Shown: one piece after another, positions 44,481-55,779 of the stretch
How the letters are laid out: every line of letters starts with the position of its first letter
How positions within the stretch are numbered: position 1 is the first letter of the stretch
NCBI GenBank assembly: GCA_020698575.1
Contig: CM036248.1
Location: forward strand, 20,447,729 to 20,511,728
Direction of reading: 5' to 3'
From: Bostrychus sinensis
Taxonomy: Eukaryota > Chordata > Actinopteri > Gobiiformes > Eleotridae
DNA: 64,000 bases
The notes under the pieces: generated by a model
Told to the model about the DNA's origin: nothing
The model's database searches: none
Seen by the model: the letters and a program-made list of their open reading frames with translations, nothing else
Position numbers and translations under genes: made by a program

Positions 44481-46852
44481 AATATCTCAATATTCTGTTT
44501 CATTATGACATCCACAACACATGCACATTGTCATTAAAACTGGTCAGGTTGTCACTTGTGTATTAAAGTAATGTGTAAATAAAATTATTCAGTCAATTCT
44601 TCATGACTCTCAGACACTGGGGTGCAGCATGGCTTTATATTAGGGATTAAGCCTAGATACACAAGATGGAGCGGGCAAAATAGGCTGCTCACTGCTGCCT
44701 AATTCTCATATGATACAACCAGTCTTTATGTATTCTCTCACATCGCTAAGACACTCAGATGCACTCAGATAAGGAATGAGGAATTTGGTAAGTCTGACTT
44801 GGTGAAACAACAGGATACAGTCCTGCTTACTACTGAAAGCACATACTGTAAATTGATTATTAATGTATTTGTTTATATAAGTAGTTCAGTTATTTTTTAA
44901 GGGGATCACATTTTAATCTGAAATTGAATCATAAGATAATTTTCTGTTATAGGATTATGCCTGCATGTACTAATTTATTTGAAGATAAGGAAACTGTTAA
45001 TTGCTACTTTTTTGCTTCTTCTCCGTGCAACAATTTATGGCCACAGGACACTGACACCTAACCTTCAAGTAACTTTGTGTGGGTTTAGAATGACTTGAGG
45101 TCATGTGATATTTGTAGAAAAAGTTTGAAGTTATCATAACTGCAAAACTATGCAACCCAAACTAATTGAGCACCCATACTCATGACATTTTTATGTATCA
45201 AGTACACTGTCCCAAGCCTGATTCAATAATTGTTGTTTAATCCAACAGGAAACATAAATCATTGTATAGTATCACACTATCTGTCAGTTAAAGCAATCAT
45301 TTATTTAACTTTATTAATCAGGGTATGCAGACTTATTATAACCCTTAACATCAAGGGTAATATTAACTTCAGCCTTACAGTTCTGTGCGTATGGCTGAAC
45401 TGAATATACAGTCTTTTCTATCCGCATTGCTTTTGAATGCAGGTTTGATTTGATGCACCAAGGTCCCTCAATGACTTACCTGACACATGTCTCTGTGTTC
45501 ATCAGCTCTTACAAGCCCATTGTCAGTGTCTTGCGGTGAATACCATCAGAGCTCGGCCTTATTGAGACGGACAAGCACAGAAAACACAAGTGACAATAGG
45601 AAATGTAAAGGGTAAAAAGTTTCCATGGCAACAAAGAGAGAGGCTTTGATACCTCTGGGCATAGAACGATGAAGACCGAGAAAGGCTGCATGAATTTGCG
45701 TTGGAGTCCTGCTCTGTGTGAATAGGGTTTGAATATTTGACGTTTCGGACGAAACCTTCAGCTGTATTGAATCTTATCTTAAACAGTGCTTTACATTTGT
45801 TTGATTGTGTCAATGTTGTTACAGGAGAATGGAACAACACTTATATAGTCACATTTCAGGCCGTCTTGTATGTGCAGCAAACACAACGTTCAGCTGTGGC
45901 CTTCACCACTGTACTGAGTTTCCTGTGTCGCAAATCTGCTCCCAACAGCAGCATATCTGCTTTTACTGCTATGGTTTTTATTTAATGGCCTCCATTTTCT
46001 GTACTTTCAGTATACAATATATTTTTCTTTGTGCTGTTTTTCTGTGCAACCAGACAAGGACGGTGCCAAATTAGATATTTTGATGTTAGTGACTGCCATT
46101 ATTTCAGCGTTGATCATTGCTAATAATTCATCTTTTGGTGGTTGTGTGTAGTTGGTGTCTTTCTCACCACTTATAGATGGGGTACTCTTTGAGCAATGGC
46201 CAGTTAGTCACAGGGCAAACAACCATTCTCCAATTCACATGCATGTCTTTGAGCAGTGTGAGGAAGCTGCTAACCACTCTGCCATTGTGCACCTCATATT
46301 TAAATATCCAAAAAGTATGCAAACTAACAATGCAAACTAAGATAATTTATAAAGTCTTTTCTTTGCTGACATTTCTTAAAAAAAAACAAACAAACAAAAC
46401 AAAACATAACAAATAATTTAATAGCAGACAATTAAATTGATCAAAATTGTATGTCTTTTTTGGTTAGAACACAGATGTATAGGAGCAGAAACTATATGAA
46501 TGTCTGGCCCGTTTTATAACCAGTCTGTCACAGTATATTATTACAAGCCTTATTGGTTTCCTGATTTTCATTTAATCTTCCTCCGAGATGCATTATTGCT
46601 CATCCTTTATGATCTCATATTGTTTTATTGAACATGCATTGTGCTCCGCTAGTACTTGCTTTTATGGTGGTGCAGTAAATTCCACGCTGGAATTACTTTG
46701 AAAAGTTGGTAGTGGTACAGAGGACACTGGCTAAATTTGCACCATGTTGTAAGATGATGTTGCCTGATGCACAAGTCAGTGCAAGTAAAATGTGATTTAT
46801 TTCAGTAATATCTGTTATGCAAAAAATTATCCTTAATATTATAGTTAACTAT
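44481..46852. other. intergenic with unique block at 45480-45740
   Basis: Mostly AT-rich. The block at 45480-45740 contains an X-box (45619-45632). Next to it is the palindromic string GTTTCGGACGAAAC (about 45739-45752), recalling the signature at Penelope-like ends. No host exon recognised. Confidence 0.4.
45619..45632. promoter_or_regulatory. RFX-type X-box
   Basis: Reads GTTTCCATGGCAAC, a near-perfect palindromic match to the RFX family motif (GTTRCCATGGYAAC type). RFX factors drive cilium and some neural genes; that is family knowledge. No nearby promoter is visible, so the site could be distal or fortuitous. Confidence 0.4.
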
Positions 46853-47218
46853 CAGAGATGGAAAAAGTACTCAAAATCTCTACTCAAGTAAAGGTACTGC
46901 TACTCCAAGATAATATTACTCAAGCAGAAGTAAAAATACTCAAGAAGATTGTTACTTGAGTAGTAGCAAACACAAGTAAAGATGTATTTACTTTAAATGA
47001 CATATTTAAAGTTAGTGGTATTTGCACAGCAAAATCTACTACTACTAGTACTAGTAGTACTACTATTATGTACCAAAATCTGGCCATGAACCCTACTGAT
47101 TGGAAGGCAAACATCAGATCCACTTTGCCAGTGTGGTCAAAATTACTCAGGAAAAAGTTTTTTTCTTTCTTTCTTGTAAGTAAATTGAGTAAAAGTATTT
47201 GTTTACTTTTCACTACTG
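46853..47218. mobile_element. hAT-type miniature element (CAAGTAAAAGTACT family)
   Basis: Starts CAGAGATGGAAAAAGTACTC, then CTACTCAAGTAAAGGTACTG, and ends TTGTTTACTTTTCACTACTG, giving short imperfect inverted ends. The interior repeats TACTCAAG and AGTAAA words. This is the appearance of a very common non-autonomous fish element generally assigned to hAT. It has no transposase. The flanking 8-mers (TTAACTAT and CAAACGAC) do not match, so no target duplication can be shown. Confidence 0.65.
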
Positions 47219-48819
47219 CAAACGACATACAGTAGCTGATGTCTATAACAAGGTGATTCTTCTTCTTTCAAAAGGCTGTCACTGTGGCAACTCAATAAAG
47301 ACAATAAATTAATTTCCTTCATGTCTGCAAACATCTCTGCACACAAAGAAAATGAAAAGGTGAATACACTGTCTATGACTCAACTGTGTACTTTTCTTAT
47401 AAATAGTAAGGTTAAAGGTTCAAGGAGTTGAATCATGAAAAATATCATACCTTAAAGGTCTCTATGTTACTAAAGCAGCTATTAATCAGTTCTACTCTCA
47501 GATCTACTGGTTATTGTTGGTGACAACAAGAAAAAAGCCCCACATTTGCAGTACTGTCCACTTCAAATGTGTTTTAAACCTCTTAAAGCTGGTCTGTCAT
47601 GTCGGTGGATAATACAGATTATAGTCCCGTGAAGGTTAGAAGAAGTTATCTGTACATTGTTTGGAGAAGAACTTCCCTTGTGCATTACAAAGAGGCAAAA
47701 TTTATTATTTAATAGCAATTATGATAAAATGCTGTGATGTTTAGGGCCCTCCATGACCCAGTACTTATAGGGCATTTACTAAACCTTCAAATAATGGCCT
47801 ATGCTGATTCAAATATTCAATAAACAATGTTGTGAAAGGTTCAGCCAATTTTCTGTGTTTTGAACTTGGCTGTTAGTGTATCATGTCATTGCTTATTTCT
47901 CATAGTAAACATTAAACAAACCTGAGGTGAATTCCCAAGAGCCTGTTACTTATGTTTTGAAACGCTTCTAAGAAATGTGTAGCATTTACATTGCCATTAG
48001 AAGAAACAATGAGTGGCTTGGTCATTAAAGAAAACCGTTATTTGTCCTACAATGAGAAAATTCAATAGAGGAGAGCATTTGCATGTGTGTCAGATTGCTC
48101 AGAAAACATGAAGGAAATTCATCTTTTGGCCCTTATTATATTTTTAAATCTAGACTTTAGCAGAACAGCATCTTACTGAATAGCAGGAGACCCTGTTAAT
48201 CAGGTAATGCTACTTCATTCTTAATAAAATCAAAAACACAGGTTATATGTTATCTCTTATCAACACAACCTAACCTACGTTTGAAACTAACTAAAAGTAT
48301 GAACCATGCAGGGCAGTGGCTGCATAAGCAACTGCCTGAATATTTTAAAGTAGTTTTACAACTTTGGTGCAGTGTCTACAAACGTTATTTAAATGAAAAT
48401 AGTTTCTTTGAAGCTGCACACATGTAATGAAGCACAGGAAGCATGAGGATACTACTAACAAGCTGTGTGATTTCGAGCAGAATTGGCATGGCAACTGATA
48501 AAGCATGGCTAGTTATGCTTTATGAGAATTATCTGCATCAGCACATCTTGCAAACCAAAGCGCTTGGCTGTAGCTACACATTATATAACAGTGTATTAAA
48601 CACGAATTGCAAGTCATCAGAATTTGGGATACATTAATATGTCCTTTATTATATTAGGTGTAAAGGACAGGGGTGATACGGGACATATAGTGCATTCAGG
48701 TGAAACTGGTAGTCAATGTAATTTTGCAAGTCAAAACATTATAAGATTATATTGTGCGTCAGTATACAAATGTGCATCAGCATAAAAATATCTGCTTTAC
48801 AATCCTGCCACACTGGGTC
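47219..48819. other. intergenic, nothing assigned
   Basis: AT-rich unique sequence with no exon, strong motif or recognised repeat. Confidence 0.4.
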
Positions 48820-48936
48820 ATAAGCCAGTGTACCCTTTGTGCCAGTCCCAAGCCCAGAATAATGCCATATCAGTATGTGAATCACTGCACACTAGGAGGC
48901 AGATGGCTTGTTGTGGGGACCCCATAAGCAAAAAGC
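48820..48936 (+). repeat. family A short repeat, copy 7
   Basis: Plus-strand blocks CATAAGCCAGTGTACCCTTT, GTGCCAGTCCCAAGCCCAG, AATATGCC-like middle shortened, GAATCACTGCACACTAGGAG, GCAGATGGCTTGTTGTGGGG, ACCCC. Both ends are clear, with an internal deletion of the CATCCGG part. Confidence 0.8.
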
Positions 48937-49086
48937 AGAAAGGAAAGAAAAAACAGTGATGACCTTGAAATGCCTTGTTTAAATGCAAATCTGTCCATGC
49001 TAAACCTAAACAGAATATTGTTTTAGTGTAGATCTTAATCACTTGTGCGCCGAGTCTGAGGTGAAGCCATTTACATCTGTTTTGCA

Positions 49087-49118
49087 CCCCCCCCCCCCCC
49101 CCCCCCCCCCCCGCCCCG
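49087..49118. repeat. poly(C) tract
   Basis: About 26 consecutive C, then GCCCCG. The minus strand is a pure G run, a potential G-quadruplex and a likely sequencing trouble spot. Confidence 0.97.
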
Positions 49119-49139
49119 CTGATATTTACCCTCTGTCAG

Positions 49140-49495
49140 TAAGACGTATTCATTAAAAACACTTTGCATGCACTGAAGCCCCCAGCACATTGCTTCGTGC
49201 GGGGGCATCCTTCACAGTGAGAAGAATCATATGGACGTATAAATCAAAAAGTGCATTCCCGACTGATAAAGAGGAAGATAAATAGGCTCGATCCAGTTGT
49301 ACCTCTGGAAGGATGTGCGGGCCTGGGGCGTTCAAAAGCAGCCCGGCCTCTTCAATAAGCCATGAGCAGACAAATGGGCCGCTATCCCATTCTAGCCTGA
49401 TTGGTGTCGACAAACTATAGATCACCTGAGAGGGAGGGATTGCCACCCCATTTCACCAACTCTATCCTTCAGACACTGTAATCACTCGGCCTGAA
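49140..49495. other. candidate conserved non-coding block
   Basis: A repeat-free, GC-balanced block with words TTGCTTCGTGCGGGGGCATC, ATATGGACGTATAAATC, TGATAAAGAGGAAGATAAAT (GATA-type and CDX/HOX-type cores) and GCTATCCCATTCTAGCCTG. The 97-codon minus-strand frame across it has no recognisable domain. It is a regulatory candidate, untested. Confidence 0.35.
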
Positions 49496-50086
49496 GACAA
49501 AACCACTACTTGGATATTTTTGCATGACATGATTTTTTACTCTCAAAGCCACTCTGTACTTGCAAACCATGTCTCTAAACCCAGGCCTTCTGTGACCCTC
49601 GACACTAAGTAAATACTATGACTGAATATGACATACTAGAAACCTAGTTCCAAAAAAGTGTGGACAGTTTTTAAAATGTAAATAAAAACACAATGTAATG
49701 CAATTCACAACAGATAAATGTAATAAAGATAAAGAACAATAAAGTACATCAAATGGTACATGTGGAGAGATTTTATGTTATGAAAAATCTTATGAAAAAT
49801 AATAACTGATATTAATTTGATGGCAACACACAACAAAAACTTGGGACAGGGGCAACAAAAACATGGACGGAATGTTACTAACAAAAACTGCTGGAGATAT
49901 GCATTTTTGAATGTGCAGAGTCTATGCAGTATTAGTAGTATTAGATGCTCATAATCTTAATTATTATCCTCAAGCATTAAAAACAGGCCTGATTCTGCAC
50001 TGGAAATCATTGCATGCATCAGAAACACTTCCAGAAGTCGCTCTCTTTGAACATGAATGCAAGTTAAGTCTATATAATGTAATATA

Positions 50087-51054
50087 CAGTGGGGCAAAAA
50101 AGTAAAAAGTGCAAGTTCTCCCACTTAAAAAGATGAGAGAGGCCTGTAATTTTCATCATAGGTATACCTCAACTATGAGAGACAAAATGAGAAAAAAAAT
50201 CCAGAAAATCACATGATTTTTAAAGAATTTATTTCCAAATTATGGTGGAAAATAAGTATTTGGTCAATAACAAAAGTTCATCTCAATTGTTATATACCCT
50301 TTGTTGGCAATGACAGAGGTCAAACGTTTTCTGTAAGTCTTCACAAGGTTTTCACAAACTGTTGCTGGTATTTTGGCCCATTCCTCCATGCAGATCTCCT
50401 CTAGAGCAGTGATGTTTTGGGGCTGTTGCTGGGCAACACGGACTTTCAACTCCCTCCAAAGATTTTCTATGGGGTTGAGATCTGGAGACTGGCTAGGCCA
50501 CTCCAGGACCTTGAAATGCTTCTTACGAAGCCACTCCTTCATTACCCGGGCAGTGTGTTTGGGATCATTGTCATGCTGAAAGACCCAGCCACGTTTCATT
50601 TTCAATGCCCTTGCTGATGGAAGGAGGTTTTCACTCAAAATCTGATGATACATGGCCCCATTCATTCTTTCCTTTACACGGATCAGTCGTCCTGGTCCCT
50701 TTGCTGAAAAACAGCCCCAAAGCATGATGTTCCCACCCCCATGCTTTACAGTAGGTATGGTGTTCTTTGGAGGCAACTCAGCATTCTTTCTCCTCCAAAC
50801 ACGACGAGTAGAGTTTTTACCAAAAAGTTCTATTTTGGTTTCATCTGACCTTATGACATTCTCCCAATCCTCTTCTGGATCATCCAAATGCTCTCTAGCA
50901 AACTTCAGATGGGCCTGCACATTTTACTTTTTTTTTTCTCATTTTGTCTCTCATAGTTGAGGTATACCTATGATGAAAATTACAGGCCTCTCTCATCTTT
51001 TTAAGTGGGAGAACTTGCACAATTGGTGGCTGACTAAATACATTTGCCCCACTG
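50087..51054 (-). mobile_element. Tc1 element with long terminal inverted repeats, internally deleted
   Basis: Starts CAGTGGGGCAAAAAAGTAAA and ends TTTGCCCCACTG, flanked on both sides by TA (50085-50086 and 51055-51056), the Tc1 target duplication. The inverted repeats are long: 50087-50199 on the left and about 50930-51054 on the right. Both carry GTGCAAGTTCTCCCACTTAA, AAAGATGAGAGAGGCCTGTA, ATTTTCATCATAGGTATACC and TCAACTATGAGAGACAAAAT. The left repeat has lost a short subterminal piece (between CAAAAAAGTA and GTGCAAG) that the right one still shows as TTTAGTCAGCCACCAATT on the minus strand. At 968 bp it lacks about the first third of the transposase gene and its 5' leader. Confidence 0.93.
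50264..50920 (-). pseudogene. Tc1 transposase, N-terminally truncated, DDE domain intact
   Basis: The minus-strand frame has 218 codons. It begins at a GTG (50918-50920) with a TAA two codons upstream, so the native start and the paired-type DNA-binding domain are gone. The family's full transposase is about 340 residues. The catalytic domain is complete: the first Asp in VIRSDETKIEL (residue 26), HGGGNIMLWGCFSAKGPG (60-77), the second Asp in VFQHDNDPKHTA (residue 117) and the Glu in SPDLNPIENLW (residue 152). The second Asp and the Glu have exactly 34 residues between them (DD34E). The C-terminus ends EMNFCY before TAA at 50264-50266. Without the DNA-binding half it should not be active alone. 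Confidence 0.93.
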
Positions 51055-51185
51055 TAGGAGCCTTATGTGAACTAGAAACACCTCCATCTTCTCTGCATGG
51101 GCCAAAGCTCAATTAAAATAGTCTGAGATTAAATGGACTGCTGTTTTGTGATCAGATGAATCCACATAAAAAAACAATACACAAA

Positions 51186-53319
51186 CACAATAGGCCCAGA
51201 GAAGACAGCAGCAGTGGTTCTGGTTTATGTTTACATACTGTATGATGGAATTGGGGTGGTATTTAATGAGTTTTGCATTGCATGTTCTATTGCAGCCTAT
51301 ATACTATAACTACAGTACAATGATCTGAGGGTCCATAATCACAAACTGGTATGCATGCATCAAAGACCAGCCATTAAAAAAAGGTAACGATGCTAAACAG
51401 CCAGCTATAATATTATTGATGCACCATTTTTATCTTATCATGAGTAATATGTGTTGTTATGCATTTATATTACTGCTCGTCGTCACATCAAATCAGAAGC
51501 ATAGCACTCCTGTAAAAGCTTTAAAATGGCACTTACCATTACTGCCTATTTCAGCTGAAGCAATAGTGTATTCTCGGTGGAGACAGATGATATGTTGGCT
51601 CGTGTGTTGCTATAATTCTGGTGTAATTCTTTTGCATCTGATTGCCTCAAGATGTAAAAGATACAATATTCAGCAGCATCATATACAGTAGCATTAGGCT
51701 GCTTGATCAGCAATATGGTATGCATCATAAAGTATGTTTCTATTAGAATATGCATGCAAATACAGTCACATGTTTTGAGAATTGTTTTATTTTTTTAGTC
51801 GAAAATCCAGTTTATACAATACACATGCATTTATACTCAAGTCAACACAATGGGTTTATTACCTCAGGGATTTTGTGTCCTAGAGCCTCAACTTGCATCC
51901 ATGTCTATTCAAATCTAAATTGCAGCTTATTAAATTAAAAGTGTGTGATCTCACATATTTTTTGTTCACTTTACAGAAAGGTATTATATCTTATATATAT
52001 CTTAATCTTGCTGGATTTATTATATTAGTATCTAAATATAGTTCAAGCAGGAAAACAATGTCTTTTTCAAAAGTGTTGATGCATTACTGTCAAGATGTGT
52101 TAATTAAAGCTTGCTACCGAGTGAAAACTTCATCATTTTAGCACTTCCATGTCCGACGTCGTTCTCTTTCTTTGTGATGGCGGTGAAATTCCTCAGATTA
52201 AAAAATCACCACATGCTGACACTGTGGCTAAAAATATGCTGGAAAAAAAAAAAAATCTACGGCATATTTAGCATGTCGCAACTAGTCAAGAACATTTGAC
52301 ATGAGTAATATGCTCACGCCCACAGTGATTTTACTTTGAAAATCTGCTCATTAGTGGCTGAAATTGCACAATGGAGAACAGTTGGTGCAGCAGCTTTATT
52401 TGTAAACCATACTCTCTGAACTACGGGCAACGCCAAACGTATCAATTGAGTAATGCCATGATTTTTCATCCCGTTAATGTATCCCTCAAACTCATTTTTA
52501 ATACATCTTTTAGCGCCCAGGGCAAAATTCTGTTTCTTTGATCCTCCGCAAGTCTGTGCATAAAGGATCATAAGGAATTGTGCCATTAAGATTAGGGGGA
52601 ACAGCTTCTTTTATCAATTACATCAAAGTTTCAAGCTTGCGCCCATTAAAGACACGCTAATACAGACACAGGCAAACATACAAATACACACATGCACGCC
52701 ATTTAATTCTCCGGACTTGCCCGAGACTGTTGGTTAAAAAATAAGGGCCACGTTTTTTTTTTGTACTTGACTTGACTCAGTGTCTGCATAGTAATCAGCT
52801 TGTAAATTTGGGTTGAATCACAAGTCAATCCTCAAAGCATCATGCTTGTTAGACTCATAGGCTGCAGGCGAGGGGCTTGGAAAAAAGCCAGGGGCATTTA
52901 AAAACAGACTTCTTTCCAAAGACGGGATGAAAGCGGACTTTTAACTCCGGCTACGCTGCCAATGTTGAAAGTGCACTGCTGACACTGTTACGGGCTCCAT
53001 GCAAACATGCCCCAAATGTACACAAGGCTGAGGCTAATGATAATAAGCAATGGGGAGCATTCTGTTATTACCAAGCATGACTGAGGCTCTTATTAGCATC
53101 TGAAAATGGAGCTTATTGTTATTAAACAACCAGAGGTATGAGGACCCCTACAGGTAGACAAGCACATTGCAGGCTTAGGGTTGCAGAAGGTACATGGAAT
53201 TTTTTTCACAATATATTTACATTATAAGAAAATATTTGAGGTAATTTTGTATTGGACTATTGAAACTTATTTAAAGGGAAGTCCCTTGTTGACTGATGAA
53301 AAGGGAAGTAGGATTTTGT
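51186..53319. other. intergenic with unique block at 52620-53160
   Basis: AT-rich to about 52130. The block 52140-53160 is more balanced, for example TCCGACGTCGTTCTC at 52152-52166 and CATTTAATTCTCCGGACTTG near 52700. No exon or recognised repeat. It is a regulatory candidate only. Confidence 0.4.
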
Positions 53320-53425
53320 CTTTTGCTTTATGGGATTTCCACAGCAAATCCTCCTAGTCTGCAGTGATTTGATTCGACATACAGTAGGTTTTACACCAGA
53401 TGCCCTTCCTGTTGCAACACAAAAT
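53320..53425 (-). repeat. family A short repeat, copy 8
   Basis: Plus-strand text GGGATTTCCACAGCAAATCC, CTCCTAGTCTGCAGTGATTT, GATTCGACATACAGTAGGTT, TTACACCAGATGCCCTTCCT is the minus-strand form of family A from its 3' end to the CATCCGG block. Confidence 0.75.
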
Positions 53426-53459
53426 AAACATAAGTGAAAATTCTCTTGTAAAGTTGAGT

Positions 53460-53600
53460 AATTACAATATTTTTTATTTTCCTTGGTTTATATTTTATAT
53501 ATGATTTATATAATATATAGTTAATATATATATGATATACATAATATATAGTTTTGTTCATATTTTATATATAGTTTATAATGTTTATTTTAATTTTAAA
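53460..53600. repeat. AT-rich TATA-type low-complexity stretch
   Basis: Irregular TATATA, TTTATA and ATATGAT units between two oppositely oriented family A copies. Confidence 0.8.
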
Positions 53601-53664
53601 GGCAGGCAGATTATAAGTTTTTTCGTTCTTAAATTTGAGTCTAAATCTAGCCACAAGTGGTCAC

Positions 53665-53765
53665 AGTACTGTGTACCCTTTGTGCGAGGGCCATGCCTGG
53701 ATAAATGGATAAACTATGCCAAATCTGTTTGCCAATCAATGCATGCTTTGAGGCAATACAATAAA
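53665..53765 (+). repeat. family A short repeat, copy 9
   Basis: Plus-strand blocks GTACTGTGTACCCTTTGTGC, GAGGGCCATGCCTGGATAAA, TGGATAAACTATGCCAAATC, TGTTTGCCAATCAATGCATG. It faces copy 8, so the two form an inverted pair about 240 bp apart. Confidence 0.75.
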
Positions 53766-55597
53766 GTAACTAAAGTAAGTATAATTCAGTTGTATGTTTT
53801 ATTTAACAACTTTTTTAAGAGTCATGTACAGTACACAGTATAAAAAGTTGGGACAATAAAGGTGCAGACATTTGTGGTATTTCATGGAGTAAGCTAACTT
53901 GAAAAGCTAGTCTTAGCTGCAAAGTCTGTCTAATTGTATCCTCATTTCTGTTCCATGAGGCAAGATTATTATGTGTCAGACTAAACCTCTATGTAAACTT
54001 GTGTAGAAAGTTAATCCTGGTCATGAGCAGGTTCAATGTCAGGCTTTTATACTTTTGGAGAATTAAGGTTTTGTTTGATTGGTTTACTGTTTTATACCTC
54101 TCCTTTATTATTTGATCATAGTGAACTGTACTAATCTCTAAGACCGGTAATTACTAAATAATATATAGTCTGCTTAAGACTGCTTAGTAACAGATATTTA
54201 ATTATTAATATTAATAGTATGATAAAAATACATGAATTTGTATTTATTTATTTATTTAATTATATTACAATTTCTGGAAAAAATAATAATAATTGGAGAC
54301 AAAATGAGACTTTAAATGGTTTTCCCACAGTACTTCTTTATCTAAAACAATTCAATATAGGTTTTGTCTGTGGACTCTGAATTGTACAGTCTTATTACAC
54401 CAATGTATTCAAAATGATCTTATTGTAATTGACAATATGCACCAAGCTAATTAACACAGAGCTAAAGTCAAAAGCACAGCCTCTCTAATGCCCTTGTGAG
54501 ATGCTAAACTTTACGACGCAGCCCTTGGTGGCGGCTTGAATAAAGTCCCTTATGGCTTGTTATGTGGCAACTCAGTAGAGATAGATCACCAGCTCAAAGC
54601 AGATGTTGCCACCACACACTGGGCCCTTTTGAAAACAATGTCATCCTCCAGGACCAACTTAAGCACACACAGCAAGCAAAACCACAAAACGATCTTAACA
54701 TATTGCAGACGTGTGCCCCCTGCTTGTGGCCAAAGACATGAATATACTCCTTTATATTCTCCAACGATCCACACAAATCCAGACGCAGGTACACAATAGG
54801 ATTTTGTGAGCACACGGAGCACGCATCAACCCCGGCTTTATTTGTTTGTTTTATTCTCAGAGCGGCTATAGCGGAGAGGACATCACACAGGGAAGAGCTG
54901 TCGATAAAACCTGCTCAGTGTACCCACCGCTGTTTATTTTAGTATGAAAAGCTAAGGTCACGCCATGTTACAGACGGTTCCTATAGTGCAAATACATCTA
55001 GAAAAATAACACCAAATGCAAAGCTGCTTGTTTAGAAGTCCCTTCGGAAAAAAGGAACATGCACTAGCTTTTGATGTGTTTAGGTGATCCCTGTAGTTGA
55101 CCTAGAAGAGACAGAATATATGTGAAAATATACCGTTAATTATAAGTACATTTCTAAATAATGTGTTTATTAAATTATCTATATTTAATGGCTGCAATTT
55201 GGTTATTTTATACTTTGATATGTGTGTCATATCACATTAAAATCATCAGGTTTGCAATTAGTCTATAAAAAACTTTAGCTATAAAGTTAGCTATAGAAAC
55301 TTGGGAGGTGCAGTAACTAACAACTTTTACAACATTTTAAAACTTTAGTTGAAAAACCATATTTGAACAAAGTGTAGAGATAATACACAAGGTGTTTATG
55401 TTCTTTGGTGTTGGTTTGTTTGTCAGTAAAAGCTTTATATAATTAGTTGTAATGGGCCCAGGAAGACATTCTTTGTTGTCTGGATCTGGAACACCCTGTG
55501 GATTTTTTCCCCCTATCATTTTGTACCATTGCAAGGTAGGGCCAAGTCAGCCAGTAAAGGAACTGTTAGGGGACTCTTTGCCACTGTAAAATATAAA
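53766..55597. other. intergenic with unique block at 54470-54960
   Basis: AT-rich flanks. The block 54470-54960 is GC-balanced, with overlapping open frames of 70-90 codons on both strands but no domain and no consistent splice signals. No repeats recognised in it. Confidence 0.4.
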
Positions 55598-55672
55598 GGC
55601 ATTGTGACCTAATTGATAAAGCACTGACCCCTGACCAAGAAACTCTCCAGTTTGACTCCAGATCAAGGCACT
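55598..55672 (+). repeat. tRNA-like sequence (SINE head or tRNA pseudogene)
   Basis: Reads GGCATTGTGACCTAATTGAT, AAAGCACTGACCCCTGACCA, AGAAACTCTCCAGTTTGACT, CCAGATC. The A-box-like string TGACCTAATTGATAAAGCAC, the D-arm to anticodon-arm spacing and the B-box-like AGTTTGACTCC resemble a tRNA-Arg type gene (TGGCCTAATGGATAAGGCAC). The stems have decayed, so it is not a working tRNA. The following 55673-55780 may be the body of a tRNA-derived SINE. Confidence 0.5.
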
Positions 55673-55779
55673 ATATTTCTAACCTTGCGAGTTAGGGCCA
55701 AAGTGGAGGTCTGCACTTTTCCAACACTTATTCTGGAGCCTTATAGCTGCTTTGTGTTTGTGCCAGGTTACAACTGCCA

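Larger units (their letters stand above)
49637..51185 (+). mobile_element. old Tc1-type relic split by a younger Tc1 element
   Basis: The left end is TAGAAACCTAGTTCCAAAAA then AGTGTGGAC, followed by TAAAATGTAAATAAAAACAC, GATGGCAACACACAAC and TTGGGACAGGGGCAACAAAA, the family's subterminal order. Degenerate transposase sequence is readable up to 50084. After the younger insert it resumes at 51057 with CTTATGTGAACTAGAAACAC, TTCTCTGCATGGGCCAAAGC, TCAATTAAAATAGTC, AAATGGACTGCTGTTTTGTG, ATCAGATGAATCC. That encodes a damaged form of the region around the first catalytic Asp (SDES). The remainder and the right end are lost. Confidence 0.75.

Noticed and set aside
55626..55640. TGACCCCTGACCA, resembling a DR1 nuclear-receptor site
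   Set aside because: It falls inside the tRNA-like sequence, where the bases are explained by tRNA ancestry, and the half-sites are imperfect.
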